From Polytrichum commune (taxonomy: Eukaryota; Streptophyta; Polytrichopsida; Polytrichales; Polytrichaceae): 64,000 bases of DNA. The position numbers and the translations under genes are program-made. Below, piece after piece: positions 30,594 through 41,574 of the stretch (position 1 is the stretch's first letter; the number at the start of each line of letters is the position of its first letter). The stretch is taken from positions 66,502,033 through 66,566,032 of the forward strand of contig OX485804.1 of the NCBI GenBank assembly GCA_950295325.1, in the 5' to 3' direction. The notes beneath the pieces are model-generated. The model was not told where the DNA came from. It ran no database searches and saw only the letters and a list, made by a program, of their open reading frames with translations.

Positions 30594-33500
30594 GTTAGCC
30601 ACCTTCTACTTGGTTTGTTTTGTTGCCAGGAAATTCTCACAGATGCAATGTAAGCAGATACATAAGGTAGACATCCCTTATTCGGTTACCTTTCGTATTA
30701 GGGCACCTATATTTGAGTAATATGTGGTTAGGTGTTCCTCCAAGAACGGATACCAGAAAGACATGTGCTTAAAAGAGGGTGGACTACATGCCTAAAATAT
30801 GTTAACTATTCTAGGCTCAATAGTCAACATGATTGGAGGGACTTGTATGACATTTTATTGAGCACAAGAATCTTCACATTGATAATAAATAAGATATTCA
30901 TATGAGCTCCGAAAATTATGAGGAAAGTGGCTATGGATATATTTTAAAATTTGCTACCCATCTCGTACTAACACATGTTTCATACCTCAAGAGAAGTGGG
31001 CTAGTTGGAAAAGGTCTCCATTTAAGGGCTTTCTACATTACATCCGAATTGTGCGTAATTTCTTGTCTTAAATGCTGACAGATATGCAGAGTTACGGCGA
31101 AAGCTTCTTGTGGACCCACATCTTATGGAGGAGGGCCAACGACCAAGCCAATCGCATATTGACAATCCTCTCTCTCTTGATCCTGGTGAGAAAAGTTGTT
31201 ATATATGCCCATGGCTACAACTAGTACACAGACAATGGGTTCCCCTTGAAATGCAGGAACCACACACAAAAATTAGAGAGCCAGAAAAGTGCATCACAAA
31301 CCTCTAAGTTCATATACCTATCACCACTAATATCACATTGATTCAATCATAATGCCTACCCATCATAGGGTTTAAATTTAAGTATTTGTATCTATATTTC
31401 ATAGTTGCAATACCTAAAATGTTAAATCTTGAGTTGAATGAATGCAAAATGATTGATGAGCTAATTGTTGAGTTAGCACTGACAAATCATTCAACCCGGA
31501 AGAATATGTATCAACACTGACTCAACAATAAATGCTGGTCACCTGCATTTTGAATTGTGGGTATTCAGAATGGAGGCAATTGACTTGCAAAACCGAAATG
31601 ATTCAGATTTTTATTCAACATCTTTACTGAGCTTTGGTATGAATCTGAAGTAACTCCTTTAATTGTGTGATGGTCACTAAGCAACCTGCTCTCTCCCACA
31701 TCTATTTTTATTTATTTATAAATCTCTTGAAGGGAGATAATTGAGAACTTACAAACTGCATAATTTGTTACGTGATGCAGAAAGCATATGGGGTCGATTC
31801 TTTCGAAATGCCGAGCTGGAAAGGGTCATTGATAAAGATCTGACCCGTTTGTACCCAGAAAATGGCACCTTTTTTCAGAGTCCAGCTTGTCAAGCTATGT
31901 TGCGGCGTATATTACTTGTGTGGTCTCTCATCCATCCACAAGCCAGCTATCGCCAAGGTATGATCAGATTTGTCCAGCTTGTCAAAAGACAGGATAGGAT
32001 TCTCCAAATTTTTATCCACTAAGGTAGATGCCCCTAATTTGGTTACTTATCTTAATTGGACATGTATATTTGAGTGGTATGTGGTTAGATGTGGCTCCAA
32101 GAATGGATATTAAAAAGACATGTGTTAAAAAAATTGGACTACAAACTCAAAGTATGATACCCTTTCATAGCTCAATAGTTAACATAATTGAGAGGACCTA
32201 TATGAACATTTATTGAACACAAGAATCTTCACTTTGATAATGAATAAGATATTCGGACAAATTTTGAAAATTATGGGGAAAGTGGCTGTGGCCTCGATTT
32301 GGATTTGCTAACCATCTCATACTAATTGCGTGTTTTGTATCCTAGGAGAAGTGGACTAGTCAGAAAAGTATCCATTTAGGACCCATCTACCTTAGGTGTC
32401 ACATTCTAGCAGATGGCAAAATCTCTAAGGTCATGTGGAGTGGTCATGTGGATTCATTTGCTACTGTTTGTTGACACAGGAATGCATGAGTTGTTGGCCC
32501 CTCTTGTGTATGTCCTACACGTGGATCTAAACCAACTTGAGCAGATAAAGCATCGGTATGAAGAAGTTTTTGACGATCGATTCGACAGCTTAGGTGACGA
32601 AAAAGCATTCAATATTGCATTTCCTGGAGCCAATACAACGGACACCGCATTGTCAGACTCTGATGAAGCAGGGTATGTGGAGCTATGTATGGCAGATGCT
32701 TGATGTGAAAAACTGACCTGTGCAATTTAACTCATCACTAAGTTAGTTGCTGTACCAGAAAAGAATGAAAGAAAGACACCTTGGATGTTGCCACTGGTGT
32801 ATATTATTGCTTCATTTTTGAGGTGGTGTAAGTCTATATGTAATCCTGAAACGGGGGTTACAAGAATTAGAGGGCCGCTGAAGACTACTGCCTCCTTTCA
32901 AAGGTGAACACCTCGAATGGGTGCCGACAAGCCGGCTGGCACCTATCTCCCCCAAGAGAAGCCCCTAGGTTCTCACATGGTTGGTTGACAATTCCCGGTT
33001 CACCCAGATATCCCCACTATGATTGAGTGGACCAAAGGTGGTAGGGTAGGGTGCACCAAAAATCAAGTGCTAGGAAGGTCACCCATTCGAGTACTATTCT
33101 GGCCTTAGGTGGCTTAACCTCAGAGTTCCCATGGGATTCAGGTTATGGCCTTGGGATTAAGCCATCCTTGTTGCTGTACCAAGCATACCTCTCCGACAGT
33201 CAAGTGTGCTATTATTTGCCAGAATGTTGAAAACTTTGTTGCATGTGATGAATCAGGGTAATTAGAGCGACATTTGGCTATATGATGTCCTCTTGTGCAC
33301 TATACAGTGAAGAGGGTTCACTGCAGAAGTTTGATGTTACAAACTAACAAGTGAAATTAAGTTTTTACACGGAATTAGGTACACCTCTCCAACTTGAAGT
33401 ATGTGCTATTATTGCCAGAATGTTGAAAATGTTATTGCATGTGATGAAGCAGGGCCGCAAGTGTTGACATAGCATGTGACCTATTTGGGGACGATTCAGA

Positions 33501-36500
33501 TCTGCGAGTTGTGGTGCTTGGTAGTGATAGTTATGGTGCAGAAGGGGAGTTGGGAGCACTTCTGTCAAGACGATTTTTGGAACACGATGCGTACGGGATG
33601 TTTGATGCATTGCTAAGTGGGAATGGTGGGGCAGTCGTCATGGCAGACTATTTTCTTACTTCAACAGGATTATATTCACCTGTGGGGCAGCCTCCTGTGC
33701 TTGAAGCTTCAGCATCTTTATATCGCCTTTTGGCGGCAGTCGACGTAAATTTGTATGCTCACCTCGTAGGACTGGGAGTGGAGCCACAATTTTTTGCCTT
33801 ACGCTGGTTGCGGTTGCTGTTTGGACGTGAATTTCTTCTTGAAGATTTGTTACTTATATGGGATACAATATTTTCAGCATCCAACACTCCCAGTGGTAGT
33901 GGTAGTGGTGGTGATGGTGACGACTGCAATAATATTTATGAAGGTGTGAAAATTTCACCTCGGAGTGCACTTATCTCATCCTTTGCAGTGTCAATGTTAC
34001 TTTATGTTGGCCCGGCTTTACTTGCAGCACCCGATGCCACAGGGTGTCTCCAAAGGCTTTTAAATTTCCCCCAGATTCCAGACGTGCGTCCGCTGATTGA
34101 AAACGCCAGGCTATTGCAGCCAGTAGCTCAATCTTCTGCAAGGAATCCACTACCCACAATCTTTAAGGTAGCTCCTCGCAAGCATGAAAAGAAAAGGATT
34201 GTGAAACAGAGGAGTGGAAGTGTTTCACCACCCACCTTTCAAGGCCACTTGGCCCTACGACATCAACAATCTGCGCCACCATGCTCTTCCCCTGATCTTC
34301 TGCGAATGTCGTTGCCAGAATACTATTGGGAGGAGAAATGGACCCATAGAGTCCTAAAAACAGTGAAATCAGGAGAGAATTTGTCCACAAAAGACTTAAG
34401 TTCACCTGGGTACACACCACCAGGTCAGGGGAGCTTCTCCTCAGATTCTTGTTTTCATGTGTGTAAGAATAGTGCATTGATGTTAGAGTTAACTCATCCT
34501 TTAACTCAATGGGGACTTTTGCTAAGGGGAGTTGGTTGTTTTGCATACAACTCCTTCCATGTTCGGTAAGGTTTTGGTGCATGCTCGGAGGTAGTGTGGA
34601 GGTTTGAACGCAGAACATTCTGTATAGTTCCTTTAGGGTCAAACTCATTTTGGCGTGCCAATAGGAGCTAAAACGAGTTTAGCCCTCAATGAACCGAAAT
34701 AGGTTTCCCTTCATTCAGTTCAAACAATATCTCTGAGCATGCACCACAAGTGGAAAAAAACCAATGAAAATCATAGGGGAGATAAGTTAGGGTTTAGGGT
34801 TTAGGTGGTCCTTTGATATCTGTTATCTTTCTGTGCACCACACAAGTGTCATGTAGCACATCATATCCAATTGAGTACTGTTTAGATGAATCATGCATCT
34901 ATCAGGAACCCATACTGTTCTGAAATTGATTCACATGGATAGGTCACATGCCAGATTCACTGTTGCGAACTAGGAGTAACTTTGACAATGATGGAATGGC
35001 TGCTGGAGGTGCAGACCCTGCCAGGGAAAACATATCATCAAATACATCAAGAGATCAGCCTACCAACAATGTGGGTACACAGATCAATAGGGCTCAAGAA
35101 GCATCCATTGTACCCAACAACATTGACGAAGGGAAGGAAATTGCACAAAAAGAAGTAGGGCTTGATTATCCAGCTGCAAACACTTATCAATCACCACAAG
35201 GGACTTCAGTCTGCAGTGAAAGTGGCTCATCAAGGTATAAGGTGACGCCAAGCATTGATGCAACAGAGAGGCCGTTGGCGTCCAAAAACATAAGAGAGGG
35301 TATAACTAAAGAAGAACCTCTCTTTTCAGGAGATCAAGGAGCAGATGGAAACGACGTGAACAAAAGTAGTCTAAGACAGACAGGAGAAGCTGAAGCTCAT
35401 GTGAGTGAAGGTGGGTGCAACATTGGTATGAAAAAAAGGAACGTTATTAACCAGGTGGATCGCACAAGGAGAGTACTATTTGCCACTGACCAGGAGGTTG
35501 TTGCAGATTCACAATCTGGTGTAGATGATCTAATTTCTAAAGACAATGCAACACAAATTGTGGGTCTGCCTCCAAATCACAATACTTTGCAAGTAGTAGA
35601 ATCTTCAACAACTGGGTCAGCAATCTTGCAGGAAGAGGGAGTGATTGAAGGGAGTCGTACTAGTCCCCAGAAACCCTTTGAAGCCAAGCAGGACATGCTT
35701 GCAAATGTCGATTCACAAGGACCAAAATTGACATCCACAACTACCAAACCCGAAGCTAGTGGACGAGCCATTGCACATGATGCTCAAAGTCACACTCAAA
35801 GTGAGACACAAGTATCAGAGAAGGCCAAGCCTACACCTGTGACCATTGCTCCCTTCAATACGTTAAGCTGGGTTTGGAATCTGGGGAAGAGCAGCCCTGC
35901 TGAAAAAACTGGTGAGTGTTACAAAGCTTCATCTACCTGCGCAGAAAATATAACATGCCATCTGTGTCAATTAGTGTTTTTCTTCTCATAATTCAAAGCG
36001 CAAAAAGTACCACTTTGCAGATTCCATGCACAAATAACTGATACTGAAGTGAAACTGGACCAAGGCCCAGTCCAGAATCATACTATGTTGAATTGTATTG
36101 TAGGATCATCTGATAGAAAATGCTGACTATGATAATATCAAAACAGATGGTTTGATTAGATTTTTATTTTTCATCGATTGATTATATGGATTTAACATTT
36201 TTAAGTAGTGTGTTGATTTTTTTTCATCATATCTAAATATCATAACATTCAAAGAATCACTAATGACTCACATGTCTCTCATGTGAATCTAGATATATTG
36301 AAAATGTATCAACGGATCCATCCATAGAATTTAGGCAACCAGCAAGTCCTAGATTTTGATAATATGTCTGGGTTTATTCAGATACAAGTTTAATGTGCAG
36401 AAATATTTCTTCTTGAGGCTAAGGATTGTTACATGAGCATCAACTGTTTGGGGATAATGCGAGAGGTTTGGGGAAGCCTACTTTGGAGATAGTGCTGGTT

Positions 36501-38068
36501 AGCACAGTTTTGTATTGACTATTTAGCACAGTACTCGTAACCCTGCAATTACTCAAATCCCCAACATATGCAGCAACAAAATTCAAGCCTTTTTTGTTCA
36601 GTTGTTGCACTTGGAAACACCCTTGCTTTACCTTGTTGCAGTCCTACCCTGATGTTTCCTTGCCCGGCACAATTTCAGGTGATATTATTACCGATCTTCA
36701 AATTGCTGCTAGTATTAGTGCACCAGATTTGCTGGTGTCAAAGCCAAGGCGATGGTGGGTCTCGAATGGATCGATCACAACAAGTGAGACCAGCAGAGAC
36801 AACAGTTCAGGATGCGAGTCTAATTCTCAAGAGTCACAACCTAAAGGTCCAGGGCAAGTTACAAGGGATTCTTCGAATCATAGAATTTTACCAAACGCCA
36901 CCAGAACAATGAAAGATGATGGAGACATTCTTCAAAATATGAATGAACAAGTCTCTGATCTTCCACTTGAGACACAGCCGGTGAATACTGAAAATTTAAA
37001 GGGAACAGCAGAGAAACTATTGCAAGAAGCGGAAGCAGAAGAAGAAAAAGAAGGGGGCTTCAAGGAGCCACAGGCTACCAATCATGATAGAATGCTGACA
37101 GAGGAAGGTGGGGACGTGTTTGAGAAACACATTGTGAGTGAAATCCAACGGCACAAAAGTGTTGTCGTCTTACGAGAAGAGAGCGATGAAATGCGTGAGA
37201 AACAAGTAGGGAGCAGTCCATTGGAGCTTGCGAAAAAATTCAACGAGAAAGGCGCATCAGCTACGTTGCACATCCTTGGAAAATCTATGCTAGATCACAT
37301 CCAGGTATTTATGTTTACTCACTTGTTAGTGCTTATTTATATGAAACACATTGCTTATTGTTGTCTTCGTTCTTCAATTTTATTGTGGGTGGGCTCCCTT
37401 TTTCCATTACTATGGCCTTCCATACAGTCTCCCTAAGATTACCCTTTTGTGGGCCTACTGTGAAAATGTTTCTTTCTGTCGCCAGAGTTGTGTCCAGATT
37501 CATGTTAGAGTAAGAGTAGATACCAATGTTGATCTGGTTTTAAGGTGAATGCATGGTATCAGTTATCAACATCAATATTGGTATCAAAGAACCTACCTGT
37601 GGAGATCAAAATTGTAATACCAGTCAAATATTGATATTTGGTGGGTATCTCAAGGTGAGAGAATCTTTGTATACCTGATTATTTGGGTCAATACCATTCT
37701 AAAACATATTAATACTAGGGGTGATTATATCTAGGATTGAAGGTTCTTGCATGGATATACACCTGAATGGTATCAAAAACACAAACACTGTCAAATACCC
37801 TTACCCTACTGGTATCACAAATATGTGAAATCCTCATTATAGATACCCAAATGGTCTCAAAAAAAGATGTTACCAGTCCAACACTGGTAAATACCATCGG
37901 TCATGCTACTATTCATATGCTCAATTATCTGTCAAGTTCTTTAAGCTGTAAACTTCATTTTCTCTCCTACGTATGTCCCCTTCATCTCTTGTCATTATTA
38001 TCCACAGATCTGATATTCATACTCTGGTCAGAAAGGTTTACTGTTCTTAAAAGAAGCGGAATAATGGA

Positions 38069-38100
<32 letters not shown>

Positions 38101-39386
38101 TTTAAAATTTATTTATTCCAGTGCAACCTGATGTTACATCATAACTTTTGGCCTGAGCTCAATTTTATTGTCATCTTTATCAAATGTTGTGCGCTGGATC
38201 TACCAGGATTTGGTTCAAAACAGCCCAAATATTTTTTGGGCTTTGTAATATATATGTATATATTCAAAAAGTGCTAAAATGGGGCTGAGATGGCGTCTTG
38301 TGTATAATAGTGAAAAAACATCTGGGCACATCAGCCAGTTGTTAGGATTCTTGGGAGAATCTCTTTTCTATGAGTGGAAGATCCAGTCCCTACTCTTGCT
38401 AGGCTCATCAGCTTATTACCAAATGCTCTAGAATATTAATTTCTGCCGTATGAAAGCGGAAGAGGTTATCAATCCATGCCAGAATTCTTAAAACCTTGCT
38501 AACCATTCTGGTCCTCAAGGGATTGTACGGAGGCGTTTATGGTTACTTACTGTTGTTTTAATTTGATGTCAAAAGGGACCCCATTCAAAAACTAGCCCAT
38601 TTATTAATTGCAATCTTCCAACCGGACCAATACATATAGAGAGGTTTGAGCTCATACATAACAATGACTTAGATTTAGATACATACTGGGTTTATTTGAT
38701 TTGCATTGTCACATGAAACCATTTTTCGAATGACCCACTGGCATTTCTTACAGGTTTTGGAATCAGCCTTCTCGCAACGTGGATCAATTTTGGATATTGA
38801 GCAGCTATCAAGGCCTGGTTATTCTGGAAGGGGACATGTGGCGGCCCTCGTGGCCTTAGCTGAGCTCCGTAAAATTAGCAGTGCATTGCAGCAGGTGTGA
38901 GCCACATAGTCATTTCATCTACTGTATATTTTGGTAAACTGTTAAGAACTGCGAGATTGTAACCTACTGGACATTTTTAGTGTACACTACCATGAGAATT
39001 ATGTTGTAATCTGTACAATAGAGGAGGTCCACTAGAGGAGATTGAATATGGTCTAAGAAGAGCCATATGCACTATTGGTACCAAATGAAGAGCAACATCA
39101 CAAAGGTAAGAGGCAAGTCATTCTTTCCAACGTCTTCATACCATGAGGATAGTGTGTCTTTAATGTGAGTATTTGATATATACATAAATATATACAATAC
39201 AGGCCAGAGGAGGCCTACAAGTTTTGATCAGATAAGCCCCTGCCTCTCTCTATATTTCAGGTACCTTCTGTTCCTTTTTGCAATCAACAAGGTCAAATTT
39301 GGCCTCTTATTAACACAGCTTTTTTCGACACCCTAGTTAGTGAATTGGAAGGCTCTTCAGCAACAGGTTCTATTCGCAATTACTAA
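30346..39386 (+). CDS. Rab GTPase-activating protein, TBC domain (TBC1D5/Gyp1-like), nine exons
   Basis: Spliced exons 30346-30593, 31082-31185, 31781-31957, 32480-32672, 33453-34423, 34943-35911, 36679-37304, 38754-38894 and 39261-39386 total 3555 bases and keep phase, giving about 1184 residues. TBC landmarks in order: RGVQWRVNLGVLP near residue 60-72, the arginine-finger motif IDKDLTR, the glutamine-finger motif YRQGMHELLAP, SDSYGAEGEL, EASASLYRLL and FALRWLRLLFGREF. Both fingers are intact, so it should stimulate GTP hydrolysis by a Rab in endomembrane traffic; the Rab partner cannot be told. YWEEKW and WVWNLGK blocks are shared with plant homologues, but the C-terminal half is long and rich in Ser, Asn, Gln and Glu, making it several hundred residues longer than usual homologues (from memory). 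The start is uncertain: an in-frame TAA at 30325 limits it, and ATG 30346 is the first usable one unless a small intron over the TTTA repeat is removed. Confidence 0.9.
30404..30420 (+). repeat. TTTA microsatellite
   Basis: About five TTTA/TTAT units directly before the homologous part of exon 1. Confidence 0.7.
30663..31040 (+). mobile_element. R1 MITE in TBC intron 1
   Basis: 378 bp of the 488 bp intron. Starts TAAGGTAGACATCCCTTA and ends in a mutated terminus TTTCTACATTA. Same orientation as the gene. Confidence 0.8.
31082..31185 (+). CDS. TBC gene exon 2
   Basis: Acceptor GCTGACAG, donor CCTG|GTGAGA. Codes YAELRRKLLVDPHLMEEG through DNPLSLDP, matching the family segment before the arginine finger. 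Confidence 0.88.
31781..31957 (+). CDS. TBC gene exon 3 (both catalytic fingers)
   Basis: Acceptor GTGATGCAG, donor CAAG|GTATGA. Codes SIWGRFFRNAELERVIDKDL, then the TRLYPE and YRQG motifs; Arg and Gln fingers lie in this single exon. Confidence 0.92.
32020..32394 (+). mobile_element. R1 MITE in TBC intron 3, best-preserved copy
   Basis: 375 bp of the 522 bp intron, with the cleanest ends in the window: TAAGGTAGATGCCCC and ACCCATCTACCTTA. Same orientation as the gene. Confidence 0.85.
32480..32672 (+). CDS. TBC gene exon 4
   Basis: Acceptor TTGACACAG, donor GCAGG|GTATGT. Codes MHELLAPLVYVLHVDLNQLE through FDDRFDSLGDE and ends DSDEAG. The donor lies inside a 13-base word repeated at the next acceptor. 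Confidence 0.88.
32935..33040 (+). repeat. Dispersed repeat in TBC intron 4
   Basis: CACCTATCTCCCCCAA, AGCCCCTA and CATGGTTGG recur in the same order, reversed, at 53190-53290. Family not recognised. Confidence 0.65.
33190..33455 (+). repeat. Duplicated intron-exon junction before TBC exon 5
   Basis: 33190-33255 and 33373-33455 share GTGCTATTATTTGCCAGAATG-type sequence, TTGCATGTGATGAA and CAGGG. The second copy holds the functional acceptor, while splicing at the first would run into TAATTAG. Confidence 0.75.
33453..34423 (+). CDS. TBC gene exon 5 (C-terminal half of TBC domain)
   Basis: Acceptor GATGAAGCAG, donor CACCAG|GTCAGG (chosen because it keeps phase with exon 6). Codes LRVVVLGSDSYGAEGELGAL through FALRWLRLLFGREF and LEDLLLIWDTIF, then a Gly/Ser-rich insert, LQRLLNFPQ and the YWEEKW block. 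Confidence 0.9.
34786..34805 (+). repeat. Telomere-like TTTAGGG motif
   Basis: Two and a half units of the plant telomere repeat in intron 5 of the TBC gene. Too short to be a telomeric relic. Confidence 0.6.
34943..35911 (+). CDS. TBC gene exon 6 (disordered region)
   Basis: Acceptor TGGATAG, donor AACTG|GTGAGT (near-perfect). About 323 residues, rich in Ser, Asn, Gln, Thr and acidic residues, ending FNTLSWVWNLGKSSP, which resembles the conserved W-x-W block after the disordered part of homologues. Confidence 0.85.
36679..37304 (+). CDS. TBC gene exon 7
   Basis: Acceptor CAATTTCAG, donor CATCCAG|GTATTT. Starts GDIITDLQIAAS and contains an acidic stretch EAEAEEEKEGG that is probably a coiled coil or linker. 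Ends LHILGKSMLDHIQ. Confidence 0.85.
37305..38753 (+). other. TBC intron 7
   Basis: 1449 bp, the longest intron of the mapped gene. It holds a (TA)n microsatellite at about 38078-38100 and several imperfect AATGGTATCA / TACCAGT words at 37550-37900, but no exon. Confidence 0.6.
38754..38894 (+). CDS. TBC gene exon 8
   Basis: Acceptor TTTCTTACAG, donor CAGCAG|GTGTGA, 47 codons. VLESAFSQRG and ALVALAELRKISSALQQ match the C-terminal helix of plant homologues. Confidence 0.87.
39261..39386 (+). CDS. TBC gene exon 9 (terminal)
   Basis: Acceptor TATATTTCAG, 41 codons starting VPSVPFCNQQGQIWPLI and ending ATGSIRNY then TAA. Phase 0 continues from exon 8. The 3' UTR would follow; no clear polyadenylation signal was chosen. 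Confidence 0.82.
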   Translation, partial: VPSVPFCNQQGQIWPLINTAFFDTLVSELEGSSATGSIRNY

Positions 39387-39689
39387 GCAGCCCCGTATGA
39401 GTTTCAGAGGTCCAACAGCATGTAGCATGCAGTTCTCCATTCCTCGTTTTTCCTTTTCCTTACCTTTTTCTGTAAGCATTAAATGGTACGTTTTGTGTTC
39501 TATAGGGTCCCAATGAGATGGGTGTTTTTGTTTACATAAATATGGGGGCATTAGAAGCGGACAAAGAGACAATTTCTTACCGGTCTTCAGTTCAATTTAA
39601 TGGGGAGGAAGCGTCACTTGCAGGCGAACTTGAACCGACACGCGGATAGATGCCCTTAGCAAGTAGGCGTGTGGGATAGGTGTAAATTT

Positions 39690-39999
39690 AAGAACACGAA
39701 CTAAAAAGACATATTCTTATAAAAGAAATTAGATTCTGTGCTCAAAATTTGTTAGCCATTTTAAGTTTGATAGTTAACATAATTGAGACTTGGACCTATG
39801 TGATCTTTTTATGTCAAAGATTATGTTTGCTTTGATAATGAATAAAATATTCATTTGGGCTATGAAAACTATGAGGAGAATGATTACGGGCACAATTTGG
39901 ATTTGCTAATCATCTTGCACTAACTGCATGTTCCATATCGTATAAGAAATGGCTGCAGAGTTGAAACGAGTGTCCATTTTAAGACCCGCATACTTTAAG
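39690..39999 (+). mobile_element. R1 MITE, 5'-eroded copy downstream of the TBC gene
   Basis: Matches R1 from about AAGAACACGAACTAAAAAGAC to the end CATTTTAAGACCCGCATACT. Confidence 0.65.
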
Positions 40000-40321
40000 G
40001 GATATGGGTGCTACTCGGTTTGATTCCCCACATTCTCCAACCTCTACAAACTTGACTTACACAACAAAACTTGTACTACATTAGCAAATATATGATGAGG
40101 CATCAACGAAAATTGGATTGAAAGTCAAACCAACCGTGATTTAGCTATTGTAATTGGAAGTGCATGTTTGTTGATTCGTTATCTAAATATGCAAGTCCTC
40201 CCAATTGAGTACAACATTCAGTGTGCAGTAGTTCATAAAATCTAAAGGCATAGTCTAATCTCTCGTGAACCTGTGTCTTTACGGTGTTTGTTCTTTGATC
40301 CTCAACCTAACCACCAGTGCA

Positions 40322-40520
40322 TGGGAAGTTTTTGGGCATATATAGTCAGTCAAGATCCCACTGATTCTAAATCCAACTTGTGACATGTTGACATCTTCCG
40401 GTTTTGCTTTCATTCATTGGAGGTATATTCCATAGATTCCTCTTAAATGTTCAGTAATTCTCCTGAAGTTTCGAACTTCAACCAGTTATATCGTCTGTAA
40501 CTAACCGCCGATTCTCCCTG
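40322..40520 (-). mobile_element. R2 MITE, reverse copy
   Basis: Reads on the minus strand from CAGGGAGAATCGGCGGTTAG to GCCCAAAAACTTCC. 199 bp. Confidence 0.7.
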
Positions 40521-41574
40521 AGCCCTGCTTACCACACACACCAATCAAATATAGGGCTTCGATTGAGAAGAGTAGACGATTAACACCCCACACACCTTCG
40601 TAGGTTCAGTTGCCTGTGGTCAAAGAGGTTTGAAAGCAATTCCCTTTGAAACAGGTGCACATGCAAATAAGATACTCCAAAGCTTAAAGCTGTGGGTCCG
40701 GAATGGTTTTGTACTGGTCCTTACAAGTCAGGTACCATGGCATCGGCATTGGACATCGCAATTAATTTACGTTCCCTACAAGCCACAATTCATCAGTTAC
40801 TGTATCTGTGCAACAACACGTAACTTACAGCCAGCTCCAGGTCATCAGAGCTCATACATAGTTCAGGACGATGCCCAAAATGATATTCATCTTAGCACTT
40901 GTGACCTTTAAAATCTGGGTAGCTTCACCTTGAAGCTGCTGCTTGGGTGCAAAGAGGCAACTATTCAAGGTTTGTCCTTAGTTATGTGTTGAATTGGAGT
41001 CCCAATGTGAGATGGATTTTTCTTTTTGAATGAGGGCACTTAAACATTACAGTTTTTTGGTTGTGTTATGTGGGACCAACTGTCCCATGAGCATAGTTCT
41101 CCTTTAATTCCGGGATTCGTCGTTTATGGGGAGCACTCTCGGGTTGTGTATTGTGAACTTTTTGACAAGCAGTTGTAGATTATCAACGTTTTTTAATCGC
41201 ATCCTCTTTCTTTGGAAAGAGACCATCATGTAGGTGTTTGAATAATGTTATGCAGTGGAACATAATATTAGAAAGCATATAACTTTCACTCTCTTTTCTA
41301 AAAAGGGAAGGTGGAAGTAGGATTAATTTTTTTACTTTAAAATTTATTATCCCAGTTAGTTTCAATTGCAAAACCTGTGACGGTCCCCCCCCCCCCTTAT
41401 CTATGCACCCTTGTAGAGTGAACAATGCTCAAGCTTAGTACTATTCATTTTGTAAGGGGGGGGATAAATTTTCTAGAATCTTCAGCACTAAGGGACCTAA
41501 ACCCTAGTGTTGAGTAATGTTATGAAACAAACTCACAAAGAAGAAAACAATCTTATATTGGTTGTAAGCTCATG
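40521..41574 (+). other. Unidentified stretch with one exon-like frame
   Basis: A 93-codon frame at 40630-40911 (starting ATG AAA GCA ATT CCC) overlaps another reading, GTMASALDIAINLRSLQATI, that looks equally protein-like. Neither is recognised. A C-tract (41385-41396) and a G-tract (41455-41462) lie just before the next R1 copy. Confidence 0.25.

Noticed and set aside
34163-34648. 161-codon minus-strand frame opposite TBC exon 5
   Set aside because: Shadow of the real exon, which has domain homology and phase-matched splice sites on the + strand.
34786-34805. Interstitial telomere
   Set aside because: Only about two and a half TTTAGGG units; a short telo-box-like word.
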